NCBI GenBank assembly: GCA_028291055.1
Contig: JAQGIP010000096.1
Coordinates: forward strand, 1-44,466
Length of the DNA: 44,466 nucleotides
Direction: 5' to 3'
Origin: Caulobacter sp.
GTDB taxonomy: Bacteria; Pseudomonadota; Alphaproteobacteria; Caulobacterales; Caulobacteraceae
Program-made: the position numbers and the translations under genes
The notes under the pieces: generated by a model
What the model saw: the letters and a program-made list of their open reading frames with translations, nothing else
What the model was told of the DNA's origin: nothing
Database searches by the model: none
Shown here: positions 9,195-18,465 of the stretch, one piece after another
Position numbering within the stretch: the first letter of the stretch is position 1
How the letters are laid out: each line of letters opens with the position of its first letter

Positions 9195-9661
9195 TGGAAC
9201 CCGCCTTCAATTCCTCCGGCGGCTCCGGCCCCGAACTTATCGAGGTCCGCATCGGCGAGCAGCGCTATGCCATCGACATCATGGCGGTGCGCGAAATTCG
9301 CGGCTGGACGGCGTCGACGCCCCTGCCCCACGCCCCGCCGCATGTGCTGGGCATGATCAACCTGCGCGGCGCGGTGCTGCCGGTCGTGGACCTGGGCGCG
9401 CGGCTGGGCATGGGCGTGACCAAGGCGGACAGTTCCGCCGTGGTGGTGGTGGCCCACATCATCGACCGCCAGATCGGCCTGCTGGTCGACGCGGTCTGCG
9501 ACATCCTCTCCATCCCCGACGGCGCGCTGCAGCCCACCCCCGAGGTCGGCTCGGGCGAGGCGGCCGGCTATGTGCGCGGCGTGATGACCACCGACGACGG
9601 CATCGTCAGCGTGCTGTCGCTGGACGACATCTTCGGCGGCGAGGTGCGCGAGGCGGCTTAA
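9191..9661 (+). CDS. cheW: Chemotaxis adaptor protein CheW
   Basis: 156 aa. A CheW SH3-like double-barrel domain spans nearly the whole protein: [20 protein letters not shown], then [26 protein letters not shown] (the most conserved part, residues ~40-65), [19 protein letters not shown] and the C-terminal LDDIFGGE. CheW links receptors to the CheA kinase. The ATG at 9191 overlaps the receptor stop as ATGATG; a second in-frame ATG follows at once. It is co-transcribed with the receptor, so the two are probably a receptor-specific adaptor pair. No cheA or other che gene is in the window. Confidence 0.95.
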   Translation: MMEPAFNSSGGSGPELIEVRIGEQRYAIDIMAVREIRGWTASTPLPHAPPHVLGMINLRGAVLPVVDLGARLGMGVTKADSSAVVVVAHIIDRQIGLLVDAVCDILSIPDGALQPTPEVGSGEAAGYVRGVMTTDDGIVSVLSLDDIFGGEVREAA

Positions 9662-9684
9662 GCCGCCTCCGACCCTAGTAGACC

Positions 9685-10764
9685 CTAGTAACCACCCAGG
9701 CCGACCGAGAAGAGCATGTCGTTGCGGCGCGTCTGCAGGGTCTGCACGATCCGCTCATTCTCCGAGCGGGCCAGGTCGACCTTGCCGACCAGATCGTTGA
9801 AGCGGCTGCGATCGGCCTCCGAGTAGAAGGCCGCCGCGCCGGACTGCGGCGCCCAGCGGGTGGTCTCCAGGATCGCCAGCTGCTTGGCCCCGATATCCAG
9901 GATCGTGACCTGCAGGTCCCAGGTCCTGGACACCTGCGGCCGGATCTGGCGCCAGACATCGCCCAGGCCGTTTTCCACATATTCGCGCATGGCCCGGTTG
10001 CGGAAGACCGCGACGGCGTGCGGCATGGCGTCGAGCCTGGCCATGACGCCCGCCCGGTGGCTCACGGCGCCGGCGCGACACTGGGCCAGGGCGGCGTGGG
10101 CGGCGGCCATGTTGGCCGCGCCGGCCAGGCGTTCCGCGTGATCCAACAGGCCCAGGTAGGGTGCGCACTCGCGGCGGAAGGCCGACTGTTCGACGGCGAC
10201 GTCATGGGCGAGGGTCAGCAGCACGTCGAGGTAGCGGCCGGCCTCGTCCTTGCGGCCCGTGGGGACCACCGCGGGGACCGGCGCGCCGGTCGCCGCCGCC
10301 GTGCGGTAGGTATCGGCCTGCTTCATGGCCCACGGCATCAGGTCACGCACCTGGGCGGAGACGGCCACGGAGGTCATGGGGAAGTAGCCGGCCTTCTGGA
10401 TCGGGTCGCGCAGCAGCCCGCCGCCGACCCAGGCGCCGACGATCACCAGCAGGGCGGTGGGGCCAAGCCAGCGCTTGGGCGGACCGCGCCGGCTGAGGTT
10501 GGCCGCGACCGCGATCACCACCGCGATGATGACCAGCTTGTCGAGGAACAGCATCATCCCCAGCGACGTCGGGTCGGGGTCGTCGAGGAAGGCGCCGGCG
10601 AAGGCGAGCAGGGCCGCGACGGCGATGATGATCCGCTCGACACCCGGAGCGTGCGACTTGCGCCCGCCTCCGGAGCGGCCCCGGGCGATGGGCGAGACGA
10701 AGCCCATGCCGGAGGTGTCCGTCTCGGGCGCGCCGGGCGCCCCTTCACCGTTGTCGTGAGTCAT
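9685..10764 (-). CDS. Hypothetical membrane protein with large soluble domain
   Basis: 359 aa from ATG 10764, preceded by AGGGGGCGAG; the 18 upstream codons are excluded. A Gly/Pro-rich cytoplasmic N-terminus (~40 residues) is followed by three hydrophobic helices (about 43-62, 68-90 and 98-116), then ~240 residues of soluble, mostly helical sequence with His/Arg-rich segments (CAPYLGLLDHAERLAGAANM) and a final ~100 residues with a coiled-coil-like pattern (ILETTRWAPQSGAAAFYSEA, LARSENERIVQTLQTRR). I do not recognise the family. It is convergent with cheW, 23 bases apart; a tandem GACCCTAGTA sits between and within the stop. It lies downstream of the MATE gene on the same strand. Confidence 0.75.
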   Translation of the reverse strand: MTHDNGEGAPGAPETDTSGMGFVSPIARGRSGGGRKSHAPGVERIIIAVAALLAFAGAFLDDPDPTSLGMMLFLDKLVIIAVVIAVAANLSRRGPPKRWLGPTALLVIVGAWVGGGLLRDPIQKAGYFPMTSVAVSAQVRDLMPWAMKQADTYRTAAATGAPVPAVVPTGRKDEAGRYLDVLLTLAHDVAVEQSAFRRECAPYLGLLDHAERLAGAANMAAAHAALAQCRAGAVSHRAGVMARLDAMPHAVAVFRNRAMREYVENGLGDVWRQIRPQVSRTWDLQVTILDIGAKQLAILETTRWAPQSGAAAFYSEADRSRFNDLVGKVDLARSENERIVQTLQTRRNDMLFSVGLGGY

Positions 10765-10831
10765 GCTCGCCCCCTGATCCCCATAGACACGCTTAGGGGG
10801 ATTGGGCGGCGGCCTCAACCTTGCTGTCCGA

Positions 10832-10858
10832 CGCCTCTCCCCGCGACGGGAGAGGGGC
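10832..10858 (-). terminator. GC-rich hairpin after the MATE gene (terminator-like, no U-tract)
   Basis: CCTCTCCC at 10834-10841 pairs with GGGAGAGG at 10848-10855, about 20 bases past the MATE stop on the minus strand. No T-run follows. It may be a weak terminator or a common intergenic palindrome. Confidence 0.4.
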
Positions 10859-10876
10859 GCCTCGCATCCGTACCGT

Positions 10877-12283
10877 CTAGACCGCCCGCGTGATCCGCCA
10901 GAAGCGTCCGCACATGGCCGCCGCCGCCACCGCCAGCCCGAAGGCCAGGCCCAGCCAGATGCCCAACCCCTTCATGTGGAAGGTGAAGGCGAGCAGCAGG
11001 CACATGGGCGCGCCGGCCAGCCAGTAGGAGCCGCCGGCCAGCAGCATCGGCGCGCGGGTGTCCTTCAACCCGCGCAGCGACTGGGCGCCGACCACCTGCA
11101 GGGCGTCGGCCACCTGGAAGGCGGCGGCGACCATCAGGAAGGATCCGGCAAAGGCGGTGACATCGGCGTTTTCCGCCGCCCGCGCCCCGAAGTAGAGACC
11201 CGCAACCTGCCGGCCGAAGACGGCCATCAACACCCCCACGATGCCGATGAAGCCCGCCGCCATCACCATGGCCGTCAGCCCGGAGCGCCGCGCCGCCGAG
11301 AGATCGCGCGCGCCGGTGGCCACGCCGACGCGGACGCACGACGCCATGCCGATGCCGAGCGGGACCATGAAGGTGATCGAGGCCATGTTCAGCGCGATCT
11401 GATGCGCCGCCACCGACGAGGCCCCGAAGGTCCCCATCACCAGGGTGGAGGCGTTGAACAGCATGGCCTCGAACATCATGGTCATGCCGATCGGCATGCC
11501 CAGGCGCATCACCTCCGCCAGCTTGGAGCCCGCCATCTTGTGAAAACGCCGGGCGATACGCATCTGGCGCAGCTCGGGCGTCAGGGCGATGACCAGGCCC
11601 ATGGCCAGGAAGGCGAATACCGCCGACAGGCTGGTGGCCAGGCCCGACCCCAGGATGCCGAGCGCCGGCAGGCCGAAATGGCCGAAGATCAGGCCCCAGG
11701 CGGCCACCGCGTTGAAGACGATGGAGGCGAACATCACCCACATGGCCGCGTTGGGCCGCTCCAGCGCGGCGGCGAAGTTGCGCAGCACCTGGAATCCCAT
11801 GGCGAAGGGCAGGCCGATGGCCAGCATGCCGACGAAGATGCCGGCCTGGCGCGCCAGTTCGGGGTCCTGATGCAGGAACAGCAGGATGGGCCTGGCCACC
11901 AGCAATATGCCGGTCAGGGGCAGGCTGATCAGCGTCACCGCCCACAGGCCCATGCGCACGGAGGCGCGGATGCCGGCGCGGTTGCGCGGGCTGGCCCCAC
12001 GGATATGGGCGATCATCGGCGACACCGCCGAGGCGGGGCCGAACCCGGTCAGCCAGGTGAAGTAGTAGATGGCGTTGCCGATGGCGGCGGAGGCGAGCGC
12101 CGTCTTCGACAGCCGGCCCAGCAGCACGATGTCGGTGGTCATGATGGCCATCTGGGCCAGCTGGGTAATGATCATCGGCGCGGCCAGCACCAGCAGGGCG
12201 CGGGCCTCGCTCAGCCACGCGGCGCGGCGGGCCTGGCGATGATGGTGATGGTCGAAGGCGGTCTTTGGTATCGGGGCGGTCAT
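10877..12283 (-). CDS. MATE family multidrug/cation antiporter
   Basis: 468 aa with about twelve hydrophobic helices in two homologous halves, the NorM/MdtK-type arrangement. Family segments include LVLAAPMIITQLAQMAIMTT near the N-terminus, GPASAVSPMIAHIRGA, and in the second half RLGMPIGMTMMFEAMLFN and GASSVAAHQIALNMASITFM. Such proteins export cationic drugs or metabolites in exchange for Na+ or H+ at the inner membrane. An unusual HHHH cluster lies in the cytoplasmic N-terminus (residues 12-15). The start at 12283 is the first in-frame ATG. The substrate cannot be predicted. It is divergent from the six-gene TPR array across a 517-bp gap. Confidence 0.93.
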   Translation of the reverse strand: MTAPIPKTAFDHHHHRQARRAAWLSEARALLVLAAPMIITQLAQMAIMTTDIVLLGRLSKTALASAAIGNAIYYFTWLTGFGPASAVSPMIAHIRGASPRNRAGIRASVRMGLWAVTLISLPLTGILLVARPILLFLHQDPELARQAGIFVGMLAIGLPFAMGFQVLRNFAAALERPNAAMWVMFASIVFNAVAAWGLIFGHFGLPALGILGSGLATSLSAVFAFLAMGLVIALTPELRQMRIARRFHKMAGSKLAEVMRLGMPIGMTMMFEAMLFNASTLVMGTFGASSVAAHQIALNMASITFMVPLGIGMASCVRVGVATGARDLSAARRSGLTAMVMAAGFIGIVGVLMAVFGRQVAGLYFGARAAENADVTAFAGSFLMVAAAFQVADALQVVGAQSLRGLKDTRAPMLLAGGSYWLAGAPMCLLLAFTFHMKGLGIWLGLAFGLAVAAAAMCGRFWRITRAV

Positions 12284-12699
12284 GGTCGTGGACTTCTTCT
12301 TATGAAGCCCGAGCCCGAAAGCGCCTGATGGTGGGGTTTTCCCTCCGGGGCCTTAAGGGCTCGGGAGGGGAAGCGGCAGATCGTCTTGAGCGATCTAGGC
12401 GGCGTTTTCCTCGCGAGCGGCGCGGGTGCGCACCGCGCCATTCGGCGCGGCGGTAACCGGCTTTAGGATCATGCAAGAACTGGCCAGCATGGTTCTAAGA
12501 ACTCGCGTGGGCCGCGGGACCCCATGTCCCCGGCGATGGGGCTGGATACGCCGCGAACGGGAATTGGTCAAACCCCGTGCAAGGCGGTTGTCGCCGACCG
12601 TGGCCCTAAAGCCGCAGGCGGGGAAAGCCTCAGGGGGGAAAGCCTCAGGGGGGCCGGCGCCTCCGATCACGCTATCTGTTGGCGCGGGCCATGCCGCGA
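12284..12699. other. Long non-coding region upstream of the TPR array
   Basis: The interval between the MATE start and the array promoter holds two weak open frames on opposite strands (12395-12670 and 12426-12719) whose translations are Arg/Pro/Gly-rich with no domain or ribosome-binding site; neither is called. The only clear structure is the 15-bp tandem duplication at 12621. A regulatory role for the array is possible but not shown. Confidence 0.5.
12621..12650. repeat. 15-bp tandem duplication
   Basis: GGGAAAGCCTCAGGG occurs twice in direct succession (12621-12635 and 12636-12650), about 50-80 bases before the array promoter. It could be replication slippage or a doubled protein-binding site. 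Confidence 0.8.
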
Positions 12700-12728
12700 T
12701 TGCCGAGGCGCAAGCTTAACCTCTAAAG
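12700..12728 (+). promoter_or_regulatory. Promoter P1 of TPR array unit 1
   Basis: TTGCCG (12700-12705), 17 bases, CTAAAG (12723-12728), about 72 bases before the first array gene. It fits alphaproteobacterial housekeeping promoters loosely, but the strong argument is that the same elements with the same spacing and similar flanking bases recur before the fifth gene (P2 at 20389). Confidence 0.6.
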
Positions 12729-12800
12729 TAGACCGGTGTTCTCCGGGGGATTGAAAACCGTGCGGCCGCCGACATTCACATCTTCGCATGGCGCGAGCTG

Positions 12801-14672
12801 ATGGCCCGCAAGCCTGCGCCCCTTCCCGATAGCTTCGACGCCCTGGAGACGGCCCTGGACGCCGAGCGCGGCGACCCGGCGCCCGACAGCCCGGCGCGCG
12901 TTCTGCTGGTCAATCAGAACCGCCTGGTGCTGGCCGACCTTCGCCACCGCGCCTTGCAGGTGGCCTCCGAGCGCGCGGGCCTTGTCCTGAAGGTCCTGAC
13001 GGGGCTGGCCGGCGTGACGGCCGCCGTCGTGCTCGGCATCCTCGCCTGGCAGGCCCACGACGCCGGGGGCCTTGTGGTCGAGCCCTTCGCGACCCCGCCC
13101 GATCTGGCCGCCAAGGGCCTCACCGGCCAGGCGGTGGCCGCCCGTTTCCTGGACCGTCTGCGCGACATGCAGGCCAGGACCGACAGCGCCCGCGCGCCCT
13201 CCAGCTACGGCAATGACTGGGCCTCCGGCTTCAAGGTGGAAATCCCCGGCGCCGGCATCTCGCTCGACGATCTGCAACGCTTCCTGCGCGGCTGGCTGGG
13301 CCACGAGACCCACGTCTCCGGCGAGGTCTCCCGCACCGCCGGCGGCCTGCAACTGAGCGTGCGCGCCGGCGACGGGGTCGGCCAGACCTATACCGTCAAG
13401 GGCGACGACCTGGACGGTCTGCTGCAGCAGGCGGCGCTGGGCCTCTACCAGGACCAGCAGCCCTACCGCTACGCCATCTATCTTCGCGGCACGGGGCGGT
13501 ATGACGAGGCCCACGCCGTGCTGCAGCAATTGGCCTATTTCGGCTCTACCGAAGAGCAGCCCTTCGCCCTGGCCGGCCTGGCGAATTTCAGCTGCGTCTA
13601 TCAACACGACTGCCGCACGGCGATCCTCTATTCCAGGCGGGCGATCGAGATCGATCCGACCGCGCAAAAGCCTCTGTGGAACCTGAGCGATGCCTACGCC
13701 TCGCTGTCGGTCCCGGAGCAGATCCTCACGGTCAGTCGTCAGTTGCTGGCGCAAGGCCATGACCCCAAGATCGCCCCGGACGCGGAGGCCCAGGTCAAGC
13801 AGGGCACGCGCGCGCTCCTCGATGAATTGCTGGGTGATTTTTCCGCCGCCGCCGCCGACCACGAGCGGCAACTGGGCATGATCGAGTACAACGGCAACCG
13901 CGAGGCTTCGATCCCGGCGCGGCTCGACGACCTGATCTGGGCGCACGATCTGGCGGGCTATGACCGCGACCGGCGCTTCTATGCTCCCGTCCTGACCCAT
14001 GCCGATGTGCTGGCGGACCTGGACTTCGAAAGGGCGGCTTCTCTTGAGGATTGGCGCAGGGTTGCCGGCTGGCCCCTGCCAAGCCCGCCCGCGCCGTGGG
14101 CGGCATCCCCTGGGTTCATCTTCCCCCTGTATCGCCTCGCCCTCACGGCAGTCGCCAAGGCCCACCTGGGTGATTTCGCCGGCGCCGACGCGCTGATCGG
14201 CCCCACGGACCTGGACTGCAACGACTGCCTGATGGCGCGCGGCGACATCGCCGCCCTCAAGGGCGATCGGGCCGCAGCGGATCGCTGGTTCGCCGAAACT
14301 ATCCGTCAGGCCCCGTCCATCCCCATGGGCTATGTCCGCTGGGGCCGCGTGAAGCTGGCGCGCGGCGACGCGGCGGGCGCGGCGGCCCTCTTCGCCCAGG
14401 CCGCCGCCAAGGGCCCGCGCTATGCCGACGCCTGGTGCTACTGGGGCGACGCCCTGCTGCGCCAGGGTGATCTCAAGGGCGGCGAAGCGAAGCTGCGCAG
14501 GGCCGCCGTCCTGGCCCCCAACTGGGGCCGCAACCACGTCATCCTCGGCGAGACCCTGAGGCGGCTGGGGCGGGCGAGCGACGCCCAGGCGCAATGGCGC
14601 ATCGCCGCCGGCCTGACCCTGTCGCCGGGCGACCGCTCGCGCCTCGCCTACCTGCAACGCGGAGGCCGCTGA
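12801..14672 (+). CDS. Membrane-anchored TPR protein, array member A
   Basis: 623 aa, first of six tandem paralogues. The cytoplasmic N-terminus has the family signature (LPDSFDALETALDAERGDPA ... DSPAR, residues 8-33), then a basic juxtamembrane helix (LRHRALQVASERAG) and one membrane helix at ~61-84. Outside, residues ~91-230 (VVEPFATPPDLAAKGLTGQA ... KVEIPGAGISLDDLQRFL ... LGLYQDQQPYRY) resemble the TolB/FlgO-like domain plus sensor linker seen before TPRs in many regulators; this is my inference from motif order. TPR-like helical pairs fill ~235-623, with C473-x2-C476 inside one repeat. The C-terminus ends RGGR, and its codons supply the ribosome-binding site of gene B, whose ATG overlaps this stop. 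Function unknown; probably a periplasmic scaffold. Confidence 0.85.
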   Translation: MARKPAPLPDSFDALETALDAERGDPAPDSPARVLLVNQNRLVLADLRHRALQVASERAGLVLKVLTGLAGVTAAVVLGILAWQAHDAGGLVVEPFATPPDLAAKGLTGQAVAARFLDRLRDMQARTDSARAPSSYGNDWASGFKVEIPGAGISLDDLQRFLRGWLGHETHVSGEVSRTAGGLQLSVRAGDGVGQTYTVKGDDLDGLLQQAALGLYQDQQPYRYAIYLRGTGRYDEAHAVLQQLAYFGSTEEQPFALAGLANFSCVYQHDCRTAILYSRRAIEIDPTAQKPLWNLSDAYASLSVPEQILTVSRQLLAQGHDPKIAPDAEAQVKQGTRALLDELLGDFSAAAADHERQLGMIEYNGNREASIPARLDDLIWAHDLAGYDRDRRFYAPVLTHADVLADLDFERAASLEDWRRVAGWPLPSPPAPWAASPGFIFPLYRLALTAVAKAHLGDFAGADALIGPTDLDCNDCLMARGDIAALKGDRAAADRWFAETIRQAPSIPMGYVRWGRVKLARGDAAGAAALFAQAAAKGPRYADAWCYWGDALLRQGDLKGGEAKLRRAAVLAPNWGRNHVILGETLRRLGRASDAQAQWRIAAGLTLSPGDRSRLAYLQRGGR

Positions 14673-16567
14673 TGGCCCGCACGCCCCCGCCCCTGCCCGA
14701 CAGCTTCGATCCACTTGAGATGGCGCTCGACGCCGAGCGCGGGGATCCCGCGCCCGACAGCCCGGCGCGGGTGCTGATGAAGGAGCAGACGCGGCTGGTG
14801 CGCCTGCAGATCGCCTCGGAGCGCGCCGGGGTGGCGCTGAAGGCGGCGACGGGGCTGGCCGGGCTCGTGGTGGCCCTGGCCCTGGGGTCGATGGTGTGGA
14901 GCGCCGCCCACGACCACGGCATGGTCATCGCCGCCTTCCAGGCGCCCCCGGACTTCGCCCGCCGGGGCCTGAGCGGCGACGCGCTGGCGTCCAAGCTGCA
15001 GGACAACCTGGCCCTCATGCAGAGCCAGACCGGCAGCGGCCGCGCGCCCTCGTCGATCGCCAACAACTGGGGCGACAACATCAAGGTCGATATCCCCTCG
15101 ACAGGCGTCTCCATCGGCGAGATCAACCGCTACCTGCGCGACTGGCTGGGCCACCAGACGCGGGTGTCGGGCCTGGTGGAAATGCTCGACGACGGCTCGC
15201 TGGCGGTCACCGCGCGGGTGGGGGGCCATCCCGGCCAGCGCTTCACCGGACCGGCGGGTTCACTGGAAGACCTGATCCAGAAGGCGGCGGAGAAGGTCTA
15301 TGAGGACACCCAGCCCTATCGCTACGGCATCTGGCTGCGCGGGCGCGGCCGCGTGGAGGAGGCCAAGACGGTCTTCCGCGCCCTGATCAAGACGGGCCCG
15401 GCCAGCGAGCGGCCCTGGGCCCTGGCGGCGCTATCCAACACCATCACCTGGACCGAAGGCCCGGAGGCCGGCCGGCCGGCCGCGGTGGCGGCCCTGGCCC
15501 TGGACCCGTTCAACCCGCCCGCCAACGGCAATCTGGCCGTCCTGGAAATGGCCGAGGGCCACGACGAGGCCGCCCTGGCCCTGTTCCGCCGCCAGCCCGG
15601 CTCCATGCAGGGCGCCCATGCCGGCGATCTGCAGCCGTCGCTGGTGGTGATCCGCGTCGCCGTGGCGCGGGCCCAGGCCGCCCAGCTGGTCGGGGACTGC
15701 CTGGCATCGCAGGCCTTGTTCCTGCCGCAGCTGAAGAGCGGCGCCTACATCTCCGGCGCTTCCGAATATCCCATCGATGCGGTGCGCAGCTTTTCCGCCT
15801 GCCACGAGCCCACGGCCGCCCAGAACCAGTGGGACGCCATCGACAAGGGCCCGCCCGCGAGCGGGCTCAACAGCAGCCTGCAGGCGCGGGACGCGATCAT
15901 TGCCGGGCGCCTGGGCCAGATCGCCCTGGAGCGGCAGGACTGGCCCGCCGTGCTGGCCGCCACGCGCTATGGCGCCCCGCCCGCCGACTGGTCCGTGCCC
16001 AGCGCCCGCGTGCAGGCGACGACATTCCAGGCGCCCGTCAACGCCATCGCCCTGGCCCGGATGGGCCGCTTCGACGAGGCGTCGGCGGTGATCCAGGCCA
16101 CGCCGCGCGACTGCTACCCCTGCCTTATCGCCCGCGCCGAGGTCGCCAGCCTGAAGGGCGACCGCGCCCAGGCCGATCGATGGTTCGCGCTGGCCGTCCG
16201 CCAGGGGCCCAGCCTGCCCTTCGCCGAGGCCGTTCAGGCCCGGGCCAGGCTGCGCGGGGGCGATCCGGCCGGCGCGATCGCGGCGGCGCGGGCGGCGGCG
16301 GTCAAGGGGCCCCGCTTCGCCGACCCGCTGGAATACTGGGGCGAGGCCCTGCTGCGCCAGGGCGATGCCAAGGGCGCGGAGGCGAAGTTCCGCCAGGCCA
16401 ACGTCTTCGCGCCGCGCTGGGGCGCCAACCACCTGCACTGGGGCGAGGCGTTGATGCGGCTGGGCCGGGCGGACGAAGCGCGCGCGCAGTGGCTGACGGC
16501 CCAGACCCTCGACCTTACTTCCGGCGAGCGCGCCTGGCTCGATCATCTGCTCAAGGGAGGCCGCTGA
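14672..16567 (+). CDS. Membrane-anchored TPR protein, array member B
   Basis: 631 aa from ATG 14672, which shares its A with gene A's TGA; GGAGG lies 6 bases before. The architecture follows A: signature LPDSFDPLEMALDAERGDPA, membrane helix ~53-75 (its juxtamembrane segment is shortened and lacks the LRHR of A), a TolB-like domain (VIAAFQAPPDFARRGLSGDA, VDIPSTGVSIGEINRYL), then TPRs. The DCxxC motif is C481-x2-C484 in RDCYPCLIARAEVASLKGD. The last TPRs (YWGEALLRQGDAKGAEAKFR, WGANHLHWGEALMRLGR) are the best-conserved part of the family. It ends LKGGR and overlaps gene C as TGATG. The central TPR region (~250-440) differs strongly from the other copies, so ligand specificity may have diverged there. 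Confidence 0.85.
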   Translation: MARTPPPLPDSFDPLEMALDAERGDPAPDSPARVLMKEQTRLVRLQIASERAGVALKAATGLAGLVVALALGSMVWSAAHDHGMVIAAFQAPPDFARRGLSGDALASKLQDNLALMQSQTGSGRAPSSIANNWGDNIKVDIPSTGVSIGEINRYLRDWLGHQTRVSGLVEMLDDGSLAVTARVGGHPGQRFTGPAGSLEDLIQKAAEKVYEDTQPYRYGIWLRGRGRVEEAKTVFRALIKTGPASERPWALAALSNTITWTEGPEAGRPAAVAALALDPFNPPANGNLAVLEMAEGHDEAALALFRRQPGSMQGAHAGDLQPSLVVIRVAVARAQAAQLVGDCLASQALFLPQLKSGAYISGASEYPIDAVRSFSACHEPTAAQNQWDAIDKGPPASGLNSSLQARDAIIAGRLGQIALERQDWPAVLAATRYGAPPADWSVPSARVQATTFQAPVNAIALARMGRFDEASAVIQATPRDCYPCLIARAEVASLKGDRAQADRWFALAVRQGPSLPFAEAVQARARLRGGDPAGAIAAARAAAVKGPRFADPLEYWGEALLRQGDAKGAEAKFRQANVFAPRWGANHLHWGEALMRLGRADEARAQWLTAQTLDLTSGERAWLDHLLKGGR

Positions 16568-18465
16568 TGGGCCGCAAGTCCTCGCCCCTCCCCGACAGCC
16601 TCGATCCCGTCGAAATAGCCATGGACGCCGAGCGCGGTGATCCGGCCGAAGACAGCCCCGCGCGCCGCCTGCTGCTGGCGCAGATCGAGCTGATCGGCGA
16701 TGACCGCAGGCACCGGCGCCTGCAGATCCTCTCCGAGCGGTTCGGCGCCGTGCTGAAGGTGATGACCGGGCTCGCCGGCCTGGTGGTCGTGGTCCTGCTC
16801 GGCATGATGATCTGGAACGCGGCCCACGACCGCAGCCTGGTGATCACCGCCTTCCGCTCCCCGCCGGACATGGCCGCCAAGGGCCTCTCCGGCGACGTCC
16901 TGGCCGCCCAGGTCATGGACCGGCTGGGCGCGATCGACACCGACGCCACCTCGTTCCGCGCCGCCAAGACCTTCCAGGGCGACTGGGGCGGCGACATCAA
17001 GGTGGAAATCCCGGAGACCGGCGTCTCGATCAGCGAACTCGACCGCTACCTGCGCAGCCTGCTCTCCCACCGCACCACCATCGGCGGCGAGGTCTTCCGC
17101 CGCCCGGACGGCCAGATCACCGTCAACGTGCGCACCGGCTCCCTCGGGTCCCACAGCTTCACCGGCCCCGAGGCCGACCTCGACACGCTGCTGGAGTCGG
17201 CCGCCGAGGCGGTGTTCAAGGACACCCAGCCCTTCCGCTACTCCAAGTTCCTGGAAAAGAAAGGCCGCATCGACGAGGCCATGGCCGTCGTCCGCGAGCT
17301 GGCCGAGACCGGCCCGGCTTCCGAGAAGCCCTGGGCCTGGGCCCAGATCAGCAACCTGCTGGAACTGTCCGATATGGAGGGCGCCGCCGATGCGGCGCGC
17401 ATGGCCGTACAGCTCGACCCCAACCAGGGGCTTGGCTACCTCAACTGGTCCATCGCCGAAATCTTCCTGGGCCACGACGAAGTGGCCTATCAGACGCAGA
17501 AGCGCTCCTCCGAAATCCTCCAGCGCGGGGGCGGGGGCCTGTCCGACACCGGCATCAAGATCGGCGCCACCAACGTGGGCGGCGCCTTCCAGGCCGTGGG
17601 CGATTTCAAGAGCGCGCTGGCGGCGTCGAAGCGGTCCCTGGGCATAGACGTCAGCTACATGTCCGTGTCGGCCCTGCAGCCCAACAACGTCGCCTACAAC
17701 CTGCTCGGCATGCACGAGCTGACGGCGGCGCGGGCGACGCCCGGCCTGCTGTCCGATGTCACCAACGCCGGCATCTCCCTGCTCACCAACGGCGACACGG
17801 CCTTCGAATACTGGGCGGCGGCCGAGCTTGGCGACTGGCCGCGCGCCGAGCAGCTGGCGCGGGCCAGCCTGGCGGTGATGGAAGCCAAGCACGACTACAC
17901 CAGCCTGCAGGCGGCGCGCATCTGGGTGAGGGGCCGCCTGGCCCTGGCCCTGGCGCATGAGGGCCGCTTCGCCGAGGCGCAGGCCGCCATCGCCGACGCG
18001 CCGGCCGACTGCTACCACTGCCAGATCACGCGCGGGCAGATCGCCGCCCTGGCCGGCGACCGCCCCGCCGCCATGCGCTACTTCGCCGACGCGGCCCGGC
18101 AAGGTCCCAGCCTGCCGCAGGCCCAGCTCGAGTGGTCCAAGGCGTTGCTGGCTTTCGGCGATGCCGACGGGGCCTTGCGTCTGCTCACGCCCGCCATCGC
18201 CAAATTTCCCCGCTACGCCGACTTGCGCGAAGTGGCCGGCGAGGCCTGGCTGGCCAAGGGCGATGCCCGCGCGGCGGCTCGCGCTTTCGCCGCGGTTGAT
18301 CCCCTGACGCCACGCTGGGGCCGCAACCACCTGATGTGGGGCGAGGCTCTCGCCCGGCAGGGCATGGCCGATCAGGCCAGGGTCCAATGGCTGGCCGCCC
18401 GCGGCATGGACCTGGCCGTGACTGACCGGGCGCGGCTGGACAATCTGATCAAGGGCGGCCGCTGA
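16567..18465 (+). CDS. Membrane-anchored TPR protein, array member C
   Basis: 632 aa from ATG 16567, overlapping the stop of B; the frame is open far upstream inside gene B, but the family start MGRKSSPLPDSLDPVEIAMD fixes the beginning. The juxtamembrane segment (DDRRHRRLQILSERFG) and membrane helix (~62-86) match A. The TolB-like domain is present (VITAFRSPPDMAAKGLSGDV, KVEIPETGVSISELDRYLRS). The redox-type motif is C482-x2-C485 (DCYHC). The middle section has a Gly-rich insertion (RGGGGLSDTGIKIGATNVGG). The C-terminal TPR block is more divergent than in B, E or F (FADAARQGPSLPQAQLEWSK kept; the YWGEALLRQGD repeat replaced by EVAGEAWLAKGD). It ends IKGGR and couples to gene D by TGATG. Confidence 0.85.
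   Translation: MGRKSSPLPDSLDPVEIAMDAERGDPAEDSPARRLLLAQIELIGDDRRHRRLQILSERFGAVLKVMTGLAGLVVVVLLGMMIWNAAHDRSLVITAFRSPPDMAAKGLSGDVLAAQVMDRLGAIDTDATSFRAAKTFQGDWGGDIKVEIPETGVSISELDRYLRSLLSHRTTIGGEVFRRPDGQITVNVRTGSLGSHSFTGPEADLDTLLESAAEAVFKDTQPFRYSKFLEKKGRIDEAMAVVRELAETGPASEKPWAWAQISNLLELSDMEGAADAARMAVQLDPNQGLGYLNWSIAEIFLGHDEVAYQTQKRSSEILQRGGGGLSDTGIKIGATNVGGAFQAVGDFKSALAASKRSLGIDVSYMSVSALQPNNVAYNLLGMHELTAARATPGLLSDVTNAGISLLTNGDTAFEYWAAAELGDWPRAEQLARASLAVMEAKHDYTSLQAARIWVRGRLALALAHEGRFAEAQAAIADAPADCYHCQITRGQIAALAGDRPAAMRYFADAARQGPSLPQAQLEWSKALLAFGDADGALRLLTPAIAKFPRYADLREVAGEAWLAKGDARAAARAFAAVDPLTPRWGRNHLMWGEALARQGMADQARVQWLAARGMDLAVTDRARLDNLIKGGR

Noticed and set aside
12395..12719. Two opposite-strand open frames in the gap before the TPR array
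   Set aside because: Low-complexity Arg/Pro/Gly translations, no ribosome-binding site, no domain, and one crosses the tandem duplication.
15829..16566. Upstream extension of array member C into gene B
   Set aside because: The family start motif and the TGATG junction fix the start at 16567; the extension is Arg/Gly/Pro-rich out-of-frame reading of gene B.
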